Of a stretch of DNA of 64,000 nt, positions 1 to 14,300 are shown piece after piece (positions within the stretch are counted from its first letter, which is position 1; each line of letters begins with the position of its first letter). The stretch is from positions 45,160,501 to 45,224,500 of the forward strand of contig OX031057.1 of NCBI GenBank assembly GCA_943736015.1. The letters are read 5' to 3'. Under the pieces are notes generated by a model. It saw only the letters and a program-made list of their open reading frames with translations, ran no database searches and had not been told where the DNA came from. The stretch is from Tridacna crocea (Eukaryota; Mollusca; Bivalvia; Cardiida; Cardiidae). Position numbers and translations under genes: made by a program.

Positions 1-292
1 CATGTTCAGAGCATTTGCGAAAGACACATTACCTGTAGCTAAAGTGATCAAATCTTTGCAGAGCCATGCATATATGCCAAAGGGGCTTGTCTGTGAAATA
101 GCTTTAAATCTAGAACGCCTTCAGAAATCCAAAATTTTAAGAGTCACATGCACAACTACACATCATAGAGATTTATTGTGGAAAATTCCAAATTACTCTG
201 ATGGAAATTGTACCTAGGATTTGCTCACACAAGAAATTGCAATTGGACAGATGGACAACTGAGGCCATAACACAATAAAACCCTTCGAGCAT

Positions 293-401
293 ATAAAAAG
301 GAAAAAAAGCTGGTTACCAGCATTTTCTCCTTTTCTTCAATGTTTTCAAAAGGCTATCTCTTCACTATCATTGAAATACGAACTGTTTGGTAAAGTGTTA
401 A
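293..401 (+). mobile_element. MITE-A, left-truncated
   Basis: Palindrome half and right arm only; ends GGTAAAGTGTTAA. Confidence 0.7.
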
Positions 402-651
402 TGTGGGAAATTGGCTATTTTCCTGTTGGCTTTCTTTAAAGAAAAGATAAATGAGCAGCTGCATACATGCAATAAAAAGCAACATCTGAAAATACAACTA
501 CAATGCAACAGTTTGAAATAAAAAGCTGTATGGGTGTAGGAAGGCAGTCCTACTATTTATTACATGATTTACATGTAAATATGTCATTTTTCTACCAAAA
601 TCTATTGTATCCCATAGAGAAAAACATTAATACACAGTATTATTCACTGTA

Positions 652-930
652 ATATGGCTTGCAACACATGAAAAGGGGCATTCGGACATTTGCGTCAAGT
701 GTCATCTTGGATCAGCCTGCACAATCCGCAGGCTAATCCAAGGTGACTCTTTACATTTTTATGTAATTTTATGTTTTAGGCAAGTCTACTAAATAACAAA
801 ATCTAATGTAGACGTAAAGTGCTGTCTCTGATTAGCCTGCGCGAACTGCCTGCGCAGACTGCGCAGGCTGATCCAAGATGAAACTTACGCAAATATCTGA
901 ATGCCCCTTTTCCTGTGTTGCGAGCCATAT
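652..930. mobile_element. Foldback/TIR element, CAGCCTGC family
   Basis: 279 bp with imperfect terminal inverted repeats: ATATGGCTTGCAACACATG at the left, and its counterpart ending GCGAGCCATAT at the right. Both arms contain GGGGCATTC / GAATGCCCC and CAGCCTGC-type motifs. A non-autonomous hairpin element. Confidence 0.8.
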
Positions 931-1181
931 AATCATTCAAAACTAATTCAGTATTTACAGTATCCCTTAGTGTTATCAATCCTGGTATAATTAGTCAAAC
1001 CATTACTATTACACATATAGCAGCCACATGGTAACTTTGAAAACACTTAAAGATAAGGAGCTGAACCTTCTCAAAAACATTTTCCAAATCAGAAAAAAAT
1101 TCTTTTCCCTCACCCTTGGGTCACTAATATTCATTAAGAGTTTGTCCATAAACAAAAACATTTGTTGTTTTATCCATTTAC

Positions 1182-1253
1182 CTGTTCCTGATTAGCTGCA
1201 CTGGCTGATGTTTTCTGCTTTCTTAATTTTTCCTTCAATGATTGAACTTCTGC
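1182..1253 (-). CDS. FKBP15: FKBP15 exon 21 (last exon in window)
   Basis: 72 bp, phase 0. Encodes [20 protein letters not shown] and NQEQ. The donor GTAAAT at 1181 shows that the gene continues to the left. Confidence 0.92.
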
Positions 1254-4200
1254 CTAAAAAAAAACAAACAACAGAAAAAAATATGAACAACAAAAATAGT
1301 CGTAATATTTTCACATTTTCAGCATTTTAACTTTGAACATCTATTCTAATTGATAGATAAAATTGATGTCAAGCCTTTGCTAAACAAGCTATTATTTTAA
1401 TCATTTACCACACAATTACGAGTTTAAAGGACTCTGGCAGAAAGAACTTTAGAAAACATTGTGGGAAAAGTAGAAAATGCTGGTAACCAGCATTTTCTCC
1501 TTTTCACACAGTGTTTTCATACCTTCCAGGGAAAATTGCATTATTTGAGTCATATTAAATTTGTTGCCTGCAAATGATTTCGATCTGGACTAGTGTAACT
1601 TTTGTCGTTTGGTAAAGGGTTAACAATCGTGTGAATGATGGCTTTTGAAAATATTGTATGAAAAAGAAAATGCTGTTATGTGGCTTTTGTCCTTTTTTCC
1701 AAAGTGTTTTCAATACGTCCGAAGACAAATCTCCTGACATGAGGCACATTTTTCATCTATTTGTGCTTTAAACATAGATAACAGAGAATCTCACCTCAAA
1801 ATTAGCTTTCACATCTTCCATCTCATCCTCCATCTGTCTCCTTTCTTCTGCTGCTTTTTTCTTTCTTTCTAGTAAATTCTGCAAAATAATTCTTTAATTT
1901 CACTACAATAAAACAAAACAGAATAGAATTTTATTTTTATTCAGGTCTGTACTCTTGGCTAGATGACAAAACTTTATACCTGCAGAGAACAAATTATGTG
2001 ATTTTCTTTTGAAAGGAAATACACTACAAACAAGATTTCATGGCAAAGAATTGTACAGTTCTCATCTACACACATTTACACCAGTGAAGAAATGAAATTT
2101 CCAGTAAGTCTTCCATTTCATTCCATGAAATACATTTTTTACCCATCCTACCCTTTTGAAAGTTTCTTTATGATAGGGTCTGTAACCGATGAGGAATTTG
2201 AAGGATTTATTTCCCTCCATTATTTTGGCATGTCTGGTATCTACAACTATACAGAAAAATTTAGTAAGACAAAACAAGCTCATTAATCTTGAACTAGACC
2301 TGTTGTCTTATAACTGCCTAGTGTACAGCACTGATACATACTCGGCAACCTATTGTCAACCATCAGTTTGTTACTAAACAAATTACATCTTTCTATACCA
2401 TTCTAGATGACAATTGTGCTACTGCTGGAAAGGAATATAAGTTTGTTACAAGTTTTTGCTCATTTTCCTCAATATTTACCATTATTACAAAACAATAAAA
2501 TATTCTTTTCCTTCACACAGAGCTCCAGACAGAAGGAGTGATTTTGATTTCAAAATTTAAAACATCAATTTTTTCTTCACAAAACCTGTTGTTATGGGCA
2601 CTCATCAATGCCATTCTAATGAGTACCCAAAACATAGGGTTTGGAAGAGAAATAATGGATTTAGAATACCATCACTCCCTCTTATCTGGAGCTCTGTTCA
2701 CATATTCTTCCTTTTAACCCTTTACCTGATATGCCAAATTGAGGCTCATCCATTTCAGCAGAAAATAAAGATATGATGTCAAAAATATGGACAAACGAGG
2801 ATACAAATATCTGATTGAGTGGAAAACATTGTGGGAAAAGGAGAAATTGCTCATAACGAGCAATTTCTCCTTTTCCCACAATGTTTTCAAAAGCTGTCTG
2901 TTGTTGATACGTCAAAATGAGTATCTAGGGAGTAAAGGCTTAACCAACTTAGCAAGTTAGTGGCATGTCAGAAACTTAGTATTTTATTGTCCTTCTCACT
3001 TCAATCAAATTAACCTACTTTTTCTACAAGTTGTTTGGCTGTCTGAAGGTCTGCCATTTCCTCCTGTAACTGTGTTATGTTGTTCTCCACAGTTTTTCTG
3101 CTCTGTTTTTCATCTTTCAACAACCTCTGTAACTCCTTTAATCTACTTTCATCATCTGATAAAGAAAATGTGTTACATTTACCACCTATATTCAAGCCAT
3201 GCTCTAGCAAAAAAGGTTTAATGCATTGTCAAACAACAGAAATTTTTGGCTTGTACAAATAGAAAGCATTTGCAGATGACAAAATAAAAGTGATTGAAAA
3301 TTTGAAATTTGTTTTGTGAAGGGTAGAAAATATTGTGGAAAAAAGAGAAAACACTAGTTACCAGCATTTTCTCCTTTTCCCACAATGTTTTCTAAAGGTT
3401 TCTTTCTCAGGGTCGTCAAAAGCAAGGATTGTGTGGCAGTGAGTTAATTAATGCATTTTGGTGATGCATTATACCCAGCAAGAAATCCCTGTCAAGACTT
3501 TTTGAATAAGGTAAAAGATTTAGACCTACATAACCTAAAATATATTGCAATAACTTTCTGGAGCATATAAAGGCCAGGAACAATATATTAAAGACTAATA
3601 CGTAACATTTGAACGACTAGGAACAAAATATCAAAGACTTAACTCTTTACAAAACAACAAATTTGAGACTTGAGCAAAATAAAAGCATTTGCAGATGACA
3701 AAATAGATGTGACTCAAACATTGAAACATGACTTTAGAAGAGTAGAAAACATAGTGGGAAAATGAGAAAATTCTGGTCACCAGCATTTTCTCCTTTTCCC
3801 ACATAGTTCTAAGAAGGCGTCTTTATCTGGGTCGGATGAACCAAAGATTGTTTGGTAAATGGTTAATACAGGTTGATTTTCATTTATCCAAATGAAATTG
3901 GTACTTTTGAACAATTGTGTTAAACACCTCAGCTTGAAAATTTAAATTTAAATGATAGACATATGAGTACCCACATCAACATTACAAGTATTCAGGCAAA
4001 CAATTCCAGTCTTTGTTTAGCAACATCTTTCCATATTCATGAAGCGCAAAATAAAAGATACATGTGTTGTAACAAAACCTTAAATTTTTTCATCACAATA
4101 GTTTCTAAACCTAAAATAGGCCAAAGCCTCTAATTCATTTTAAAGATACTACTGCTACTTTGTCCTAATTGGATCCTCTGGCAAAACTTGAATTTTCCTG

Positions 4201-5310
4201 AGTTAAAAGTATTGGTTCTATTTTATCTAATACCCTAGTCTTTATTTTTTTTTCTACCAAGGGACATAATAGAACTTCAGACTGCTCCAAATTGAAAGCA
4301 TTTACAAAGGACAAATAGGTGACCCAAATGATGAAATGTGACCTTGATAGGTTAGAAGGCAATGTGGAAAAAGGAGAAAACGCTGGTCACCAACATCTCC
4401 TTTTCCCAGAATGTTTTAAAAACCTTCTTTCTCAAGAAAATTGAATCTTGGGATTGTGTGTTAAAGAGTTAAACAAGAGCATGCATGAAAATCAATATTT
4501 ATAGTTACAAAATTGCAACTAGGTATCTAGACCTACACAAAAATTCAATTCTTAATCAACTACCTTCATGTTGTGATTTCGAATTTTCTAATTCTTCAAT
4601 GCACAAATTCAAATCATAATCAACTACCTTCATGTTGTGATTTCAGATGTTCTAATTCTTCGTTAGTGCGCCTCGATTCCTTGTCTGTAGATGTGACTTG
4701 TTGACTAAGTTCAAATTCTTTCTTTTTAAGACTAGCAACCTCAAGTTGAAGAGTACTGATTTGTGATGTGGCCTCTGTCAAATCTTTAGTTAACTGTACC
4801 TGTATACATTTTTAACATGAAGTTCAGAAATTGCATCCATATTCAACAATAATATTGCTTGTAGATTAGTCAGTAGTGTGCAGGACCTGACAACACTGGG
4901 TCATGGATTCGATCCCTTGCTCAGCCAATTTCTTACCAAGGATTGATGATAGTCATTGCAACAGGATTCATTCCACTCCCACCACTGATCTTTGTTTTGA
5001 TGATAGTTATGTGGGAAAGCAGCTAGTGGCTTAGAAAGAAAATTGTGCAGAGTACTGGTTAAAAAGACTCCAAGAGAGCATGGATAGGTGCACTGGCCAC
5101 CCTGATATAGCTGAAATAATGTTGAAAATGACATTAACTCTTTACTAAAAAATCCCTGGTTTTAACGACCCTATGAAAGAAACCTTTTCCCACAATGTTT
5201 TCTACCCTATCAAAGACAGACATTGCTATTTGAGCTACATTTATTTTGTCATCTTCAAATGGTTCCAATTCTGTCAAGTCCAAAATTTTGTTGTGTGGTA
5301 AAGGGTTAAG

Positions 5311-5344
<34 letters not shown>

Positions 5345-8300
5345 CAAAGGCACTGAAGGACCTTTTTCATCAATTATTGTAGATATTATTATACTGCACA
5401 GAAATTTCTTGTGATCTGATTGGTTAACATGCCAGGAACATATATCATGTTCCCTGGCAAACGTCATGTAAAGCCAGTTTCCTCTTGAGTGCCCCGTAAA
5501 CATCAATACAGGTGCAATACAAAATCAAAATGGCTGCGTCAATTGATCATCAGACTGCACATTTAAGCACCAAACTGCACGTTTTAGTGATGTCAGTTTC
5601 GAGTGACATCAGTTTTCATTGAATTGAGGCACTCAGAAGGGAATTTCTATTTCGTCAGCATACTCAATTCGTGAGACTATAATTCAAAGAAATTTCACTT
5701 AACACACTTAGACAGGGTATGACTTTGCAGTATAATAAATTTGTTGTACGGTCAGGTGTTCCATCACATGGACCTGTGACAATCAAAATTGGAACACTAA
5801 AATGATAATAAGCGATTTTTCTATTCCATTTTAACTCTTTACCAAACAACAAAATTTTAGACTTGTCCAAATGGAGAGAATTTGCGGACGACAAAATAAA
5901 TGTGACTCAAAAACTAAAATTTCTCTTTGGAAGTATAGAAAACATTTTTGGAAAAGGAGAAAAGCTGGTTACCAGTATTTTCTCCTTTTTCAACAATGTT
6001 TTCTAAAGCTTTCTTTCTCAGGGTCATTAAAACTCAGGACTGGGCGGTAATGAGTTAATAGATAACAAGAGGGCCAAGATGGCCCTGGATCGCTCACCTG
6101 AATTTTTGAGATGACCATAGTCTTTTTCTTTTTTGAGGTATTGAAACATTGGAACCAAATTTATAATTTTGTCAAGCAATTTTCAAAAGGTCACCTGTAA
6201 AAGTCATTTCGAAATCTGACCATCAGTTTCAAAAAGAAGAATTTTTAAGAATTCTTCATTTCTGTAAAAGAGCAAGTAGCCCCCATCCATGAGAGCCATG
6301 TTTCTTGATGGATCAAAATTTATGAACAAGTTTTGAAAAGGGTCACCCAAGGGACATCTCTCTGAAATAATTTCAAAATCTGACCAGGGGTTTCAGAGAA
6401 AGAGAATTTTAAAGAATTTCATCATGTCCATATAGTGCAAGTAGCCCCCATTCACAAGAGCCATGTTTCTTGATGGATCAAAATTATATGTACAGCTTTT
6501 GGAAAGGGTCCCCCAAGGAACACCTCTGTCAGATTATTTTAAAATCTGACCACAGGTTTCAGAGAAGAAGAATTTTCAAGAATTTCTTCATTTCCATATA
6601 GTGCAAGTAGCCCCCATTCACTAGAGCCATGTTTCTTGGCCAATCAAAATTTTGCGAACAATTTTAGAAAAGGGTCACCCAAGGAACGTCTCTGTGAAAT
6701 TATTTCAAAATCTGTCCAGCCATTTCAGAGAAGAAGAATTTTCAAGAATTTCTTCATTTCTATATAGTGCAAGTAGCCCCCATTCACCAGAGTCATGTTT
6801 CTTGACCAATCAAAATTTCGCGAACAATTTTTGGAAAGGGTAACCCAAGGAACAAGTCTGTGAAATTATTTCAAAATCTAACCAGCGGTTTTTGAGAAGA
6901 AGAATTTTTAAGAATTTCTTCATTTCTGTATAGTGTAAGAAGCCCCCATTCACTAGAGCCATGTTTCTTGGCCAATCAAAATTTTGCGAACAATTTTAGA
7001 AAAGGGTCACCCAAGGAACGTCTCTGTGAAATTATTTCAAAATCTGTCCAGCCATTTCAGAGAAGAAGAATTTTCAAGAATTTCTTCATTTCTATATAGT
7101 GCAAGTAGCCCCCATTCTCCAGAGCCATGTTTCTTGACCAATCAAAATTTCGCGAACAATTTTTGGAAAGGGTAACCCAAGGAACAAGTCTGTGAAATTA
7201 TTTCAAAATCTAACCAGCGGTTTCTGAGAAGAAGAATTTTTAAGAATTTCTTCATTTTTGTATAGTGTAAGAAGCCCCCATTCACCAGAGCCATGTTTCT
7301 CGACAGATCAAAATTTCGCGATCAATTTTTGAAAAGGGTAACCCAAGGAACATCTCTGTGAAATTATTATAAAATCTGACCAGCGGTTACAGAGAAGAAT
7401 AATTTTTAAGAATTTCTTCATTTCTGTACAGTGCAAGAATCCCCCATTCACCAGAGCCATGTTTCTTGACGGATCAAAATTTCACGAACAATTTTTGAGA
7501 AGGGTCACCCAAGGAACATCTGTGTGAAATTATTTTAAAATCTGGCCAGCGGTTTCAGAGAAGAAGAATTTTTAAGAATTTCATCATTTCTGTATAGTGC
7601 AAGAAGCCCCCATTCACCAGAGCCATGTTTCTTGACGGATCAAAATTTCACGAACAATTTTTGAAAAGGGTCACCCAAGGAACATCTGTGTGAAATTATT
7701 TTAAAATCTGGCCAGCGGTTTCAGAGAAGAAGATTTTTAAAGAATTTGCTAAAAAATTCCATTTGGTTGCCATGGCAACCAGAGTTTTTGACGGAATCAA
7801 ATTCTGTGAACAATTTTTAAAGAGGACCTCCCAAGGAACATTCCAGCCAAGTTTGGTCCAAATCCGCCCAGCGGTTTAGGAGGAGTTGATGTTTAAAGAA
7901 TTGTTGACGACGCACGACGCACGACGCACTGACGCACGACGGACGACGCACGACGGACACCGGGTGATCCTAAAAGCTCCCCTTGAGCACGTTGTGCTCA
8001 GGTGAGCTAAAAAGGTGACAATACACATAAACTAAGGATTAACAGTCATTTAACTCTCTGATTCTCATTGAAACACTTAACCCTTTGCCACACAATCCCA
8101 GGTTTTAACATCCCTAAACAGGAAGACTTCCAAAGACATTTTCAGAGTCGAGAAAATGCTTGTAACCAGCATTCTTTCTTTTTACCAAAATGTTTTCTCC
8201 ATTTTCAAGAGCAAATTCTAATCATTTCAGAGGCATTCAACAGTCTGCAAGTGCTCTCAATGTGGAAAAGTTTAAAATTTTGTTGTGTGCTAACAAGTAA

Positions 8301-11300
8301 ACTTAAAATATTACCAAAGCCATACCTTTTCCTGTTCTAGAGCTAGTACTTTGCTCTGACTTTGATTGGCACTGGACAAAAGGCCTTCATTTCTTTGCTC
8401 CATTAAAACTTGGCTTTTTTCTACATAACTGTAAAACAAATATACTTGCTATTTATCAAACCACAATACATAATTGGGGTTTAACCGTTTTCTAAACAAT
8501 CCCTGGTTTTTATGACCCTGTGGCATGTCAAATGACCCTGAGATAGAAGCCTTTTGTAAACATTGTGGGAAAAAAAGAAAATGCTGGTAACCAGCATTTT
8601 CTCCTTTTTCCACATTGTTTTCTGTCCTGCTGGACACAAATTTAAATTTTTGAGTTCTGTTTATTTTATCATCTGCCATTGCTTTCCATTTGGACCAGTC
8701 TAAAATGTTGTTGTTTGGTAAAGAGTTAAAACGCAAAGGAATGTTTAGTACAGACTTAATTACTAATTCACTTTCATTTCTAAAAGCTTAAAAACTATTT
8801 GTAGAATCATATCTCAGGTAAAAAGTATGTGTGTCTGAAATAAGTGCATAACCTACCTTTGATTTCGTTGTAATAATTCTGATATTTTTTCATTCTGAGC
8901 TTCAATCTTACCACTTTTTTCAAACACATCCTTCTTCAATCTTTCATTTTCCTGTAAACAAAAACTATCCATTCATTACCTAAAATACACTTTTTGGCTG
9001 TAGGCATTTATCTCCATTAGTCAAGTTGTTTTCCTAAAGGCCATTCCAAACAGGTCCATAGTAGAAGGTACAGTGTTTATTCAAACACTCCATAATTTGC
9101 AGTTGACAAAATTTTAGAGCCAACTATATTGAAAGGATAACATATGTTTAGTTGCAATTTTTTTTGAAATTTGTCTATGCAAGAAAACAAAACATGGTAC
9201 TATCACAAGTGACTGCTGATATTTTATCCATTTCAAACAGTGTTATCAAAAACCTTTTTCTCCAAGGTCAAAAAATTTGAAGATTGTCCAGCACAGGGTT
9301 AAAGGATAACAGGAATTCTTTTCAAAAGTCTTTTGTTGTAGAAACTTATATGCATGTACATGTAAGTAACAAAAAATCCATTTTGGTGCATAACCCAAGA
9401 GTTCTGTAAGAGAATATCAAAAATTACATGACACTCTTATAATAGAGACAGAGGATATTCTATTGAACAAAGACTTGAAATACCACTAGCTGAAGACACT
9501 TCTTTGTCCTGCTGCAGACCTCTTCCAAAAACATAATGGCAAAAAAAGAGCCTGCTGGTAATATGTTATGAAAATCTATTTTTTGTTCATTATCCACAAT
9601 TTACCAGAATGTTAACAAAGTCTTTTAGCACAAGGTTTTGAATTAACTATAATTGAGCCAAGCTCTAGTAAAAGGGGTTTTAATGCATGTCCATGATGCA
9701 TTAAAAACAGCATATCACCACATTATAAGGGATCCATAAAATCTGTTTTGTCTAAAAACAGCCTGGATCATTACATAATATGGTCCCTTAAAATGCAGAA
9801 AATTTACCCAGGACAAAAAATTTTGACCCAGATCAGCCTATGCAGACTGCACAGGCTGACCTAGGTCAAAGCTTTTTTTATATGTATTAAAGCTACTTTT
9901 CACAGAACAAGGACCATACTATGTAGCTGATACTTTAAGCCAGAAAGGTATGCAAACCCTAGACATAAAGCTAAAAATATATTAATTAAATACCTGGACT
10001 ATTCTAGTTATATTATGAAGTAATACTGATGTTTCCATATTTGGTAACATGGAGGTGGAACTACTCTGTGACTGTGCTTGGTCGAACTGAAATGTCAGAA
10101 AAAAAAAACTTTATTTCAAATCCATGGACATGTACTCTCCTGCAGAATGACCTTTTCATCTTGCAGTAAATGGCTCATGGAAGCTTTGTATCACATACAG
10201 CAATTACACTATGAGCAATTTCCCCATTCTATCTCCTTTTGCCATGGATATATTCTATCATCACTTCTTTAATAAGGGCATTTCCTTTGTCATTTGCTTC
10301 AAAATTGTTTTATGAGGTAATGAGTTAACCCTTTACCACACATCAAAATTGTAGACTCATCCATCTTAAAGAAATTACCAACATTTAACATGTTTTTCAA
10401 ATTATAGTAAATCACCTTGAACAGGTTGAAAACATTGAGAGAAAAGGAGAAAATGCTGGTCACCAACATTAATTTTCCTCCTTTTCTCCCTGTGTTTTCA
10501 AAAGGCTTCTTCCATAGGGTTGCTCAAACAAAAGATTATATGGTAAGGGGTTAAGGAAGAAATCTGAAGAAAAGCAATAAATAAGTGTTTGGTAAACAAA
10601 ACCAAAAATTCAGTACAATTTTTAACATTCAAAATTCATCTAGCGATTGGCTAAAAAATCATTATGCAATTACCTTTGCTCTGCATTAAACAACAAATGC
10701 TTTTAAAATAACTGCAAATTAAATCTTTAACCCATTACCACACAATCCCTACTTTTGACACCCCTGAGATAGAAGCCTTTAGAAAACATTGTGGGAAAAG
10801 GAGAAAATGCTATTAACCAGCATTTTCTCCTTTTCCCACAATGTTTTCTACCCTTCACAAAACAAATTTCAAATTTTCAGTCACTTTTATTTTGTTGTCT
10901 GCAAATGCTTTCAATTTGGACCAGTCTAAAATATTGTCGATTGGTAATGGGTTAACTTCAAATATTCAATACTAGACATGACTGAAGAAATTTCTGAAAC
11001 ATCTTCAGAAAGACAGATAGAGTTGCACAAAAATGCTGTGTTTGTATGGTGTTCAACACAGTTTCAGTTATATTACCACAGCCAGTGGACTTATCTACCC
11101 ATATCTAGAGTTTCTTCCCTAGCCAATGGCTGCTTTCCTTCATAACCATTGTCAAAAAAATTATCAGTGGTACAAGAAAAATCAGTCTGGTCCTGATGAC
11201 AATCTTAAATATTGTATAAAAGAAATTAGCTGAGCTGGTGATTCAAACCAGTGACTCTGTGGTTTTAATCTCTGTACATTAGTAACTTAGGTACTGAGTC

Positions 11301-14300
11301 TGGCTTGTACCAAAATAAGAGGTGATGCTGTTTATTGGACAGTACATGGTGATGATAATAACTTTGCTTACCTTCTGTATGACTTGGTCCACTTTATCTG
11401 ATACTTTAGACAAGCTCAGTCTCATCTCTGTGTTCTGTTGTCGTGTCTCTGACAACAACATCATGTCCTGACCTTGTGATAATCCTAAATCAACATAAAA
11501 ATAACAGTAACAATCATCATGACATTTTCTCCTCAAAACCAATGTTTTACATTGGAGTCATTATCTGTGAAGAGGGGGGTTAACTCTTTACCAACCAACA
11601 TAATTTTAGAGGAGTCCTAATTGGAAGCAATTGCAGATGACAAAATCAATGTGATTCAAACTTTGATATTTGTTTTGGAGAAAAACCTGTATAACAAGAT
11701 TACAATTCTTGTTTTCAGCCCTTCAATAACTGTCTTCCTCAGGGCGACAGAAACCCAGTGTTAAAATATCGAATGTTAAATTTTGGATAAACAAAAGACT
11801 GCTAAGTACTCAACTTCTTTATACTCAGATTATATTTGCAGGCTTTAAATCTAGTTAAAAGTCTTATGATTACCTATTGAAAATATTCATGCTTTACTTG
11901 ACAATCCTGTGTGTTTCTTACAAAGAAAAACAGCCTTTGGAAGTACTGTGAAAACTAATTTTAGACTTACTATTGTATTATTACAACAAACTCAAAGGTC
12001 AAGATTTGAGGATAAGGAAAAAAGCTTTATAACATTATAAATAACAATGTGGGCAAAGGAGCACTTTCAATTTTCTTTGGGTAGCATATACTAGAAACAG
12101 GACAACATATAAATATTGTACAACTACAAGGCACAGGAGTAACTTTAATGTGCAACTGCCAGGTAAAGGTGCATAGGTTATATACCTGGGACAATGAAGG
12201 GTGGGAGGGAGGTACCTTGAACAGCTTGTTGTGGCTGGTTCCCAACACCTCCATACTGGTATCCAGGCTGAAAATAAGACATGAAACTTTTAAACATTGA
12301 TGCAACAGTCACTGTAAGAATGGGGCTCTATGCTGCTTTCAACAAAATTCAGGCATATCTAAACCAAAGCTCACTTGGCTTTTTATACCCGAAGGATGAG
12401 GATTCTGAAAACAGAAAAACCTTTGAGGCCAACTTACATGTGACTTGTCTTTCATAGGTTAGAAAACATTGTCGGAAAAGGAGAAAATGCTGGTAACCAG
12501 CATTTTCTCCATTTCCCCCAATGTTTTCTACCTAAAGATATATTCCATCAGTTGAGTCACATTTCATTTGTTTGTGCATCTCCTTTCAAAGTGGACAAGT
12601 CTACAATATCTTGAATGGTAAAACAATATTCATGAGTTTCAGATTATAGTAAGGATTCCTAAGTGCCTTAACCCATTACCACACAATCCCTACTTTTGAC
12701 GACCCTGAGAAAGAAGCCTTTAGAAAACATTGTGGGAAAAGGAGAAAATGCTGGTAACCAGCATTTTCTCCTTTTCCCACAATTTTTCTACCCTTCACAA
12801 AACAAATTTCAAATTTTCAGTCACTTTTATTTTGTCATCTGCAAATGCTTTCGATTTGGACAAGCCTAAAATTTTGTTGTTTGGTAATGAGTTAAGTTTG
12901 GACTAAGACAACACCAAACTGAAACTGTCAAAATTTAGCTATGCACCTGCAAAAGGTATATCAACCCAAAACTCTAATCAAAATGTTTTGCTTTTGATCA
13001 ATTTTCTGCATGTCAAAGAACCAGTTTACCACAGCTCAATTGGCATCCCACATTATTCAGTTGTTAGACAAAACCGATTTTATGAACCCATAATTATGTG
13101 ATGACTTGCTTGGTTTAATGCATTACCAAACATCAATATTTTAGACTGGTCCTTATTTGCCTGAGCATGGCTATAAGCCTGTTTGAAAACTATCGATGCC
13201 ATACTCCATTGGATTTTAACCATTTACCACACAACAAAATTTTAGATCTATCTAAATTGAAAGCATTTGCAAACGACAATTTCATAGTCACTCAAATGGT
13301 GCAGTATTTCTTTGATGGAGTAGAAAACTTTGTGGAAAAAAGGTTTCTCCCTCAAGGTTGTTAACAGTCATCATTGTGTGGTAAAATGCTTGGGCAATAG
13401 CTAATCTAGAGTAAAAAAAACAACATTTTTTTTATTTTCTTTTATTTCTAAACATGTAAACCAGTGCCAATATTCATGAACAATTCTAAGCAGCTTTCTG
13501 TGTCTTAACTCTTTACAATATGACAAAATTGTAGGCTAGTCCAAATTGAACGCATTTGCAGACGACAAAGAAAATGTGATCGAAAATTTGAAATTTGGTT
13601 GAGGAAGGGTAGGAAACATTGTGGAAAAAGGAGAAAATGCTGCTTACCAGCATTTTCTCCTTTACCGACAATGTTTTCAAAAGGCTTCTTTCTTAGGGTC
13701 GTTAAAAGTCGGGATTGTGTGGTAAAGGGTTAATTCCATGAAAAACTATTTGATTTGCCTATAGTTTACCTGATACATAGATTGTTGAGCAGGTTGTTGT
13801 TGCTGTGGCTGCATAAAATTTTGTTGGGGTTGATACAAAGCCATTTGCTGTGCACCAGGTATATCTGTAAATGAAACTAGAGCTGTCACTTAATGTGACT
13901 TAATACCCCGGCCAGTGCTTTGACAGAAAAAAGGTGTCAAGTTCAAAGGGAAATAATTCCTCAACCAGGCTGAGTTGGCACTTGAAAATTGTGTCTTGCA
14001 AATCTTCAATATATGATCAATATATGCGCAAAGTTTCAATACAATTGGAGGTAAACTGTAGGAGGAGTTCGCCACACAAAATTACTTGTATTTTGTACAC
14101 AGTCGGACACACAGACAGACACACGGTCAGACGGATGGATGCACGGATGGAAGGACACATGGACAGACAGGCTGATTCCAGTATACCCCCAAAAACATTC
14201 GTTTTGTGGGCATACAATAAATAAAAAATATATACTGTATATATTTATGCCTTTTTCCCATGCAGTATACCTTGTTTGAATGGTATTATCACTACTTGCA

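Larger units (their letters stand above)
1..1181. other. FKBP15 intron, left edge
   Basis: No exon could be recognised here on either strand. It holds a truncated MITE copy (293-401) and a foldback element (652-930). The remainder is AT-rich unique sequence. Confidence 0.6.

Noticed and set aside
6290-7780. Regularly spaced repeats considered as a CRISPR-like array
   Set aside because: The 166-bp units are contiguous with no spacers and lie in a eukaryotic transposon.
13934-14224. 96-codon frame rich in Thr-Asp-Arg-His
   Set aside because: Its repetitive part is a translated GACAGACA/GGATGGAC microsatellite within HINE-3.
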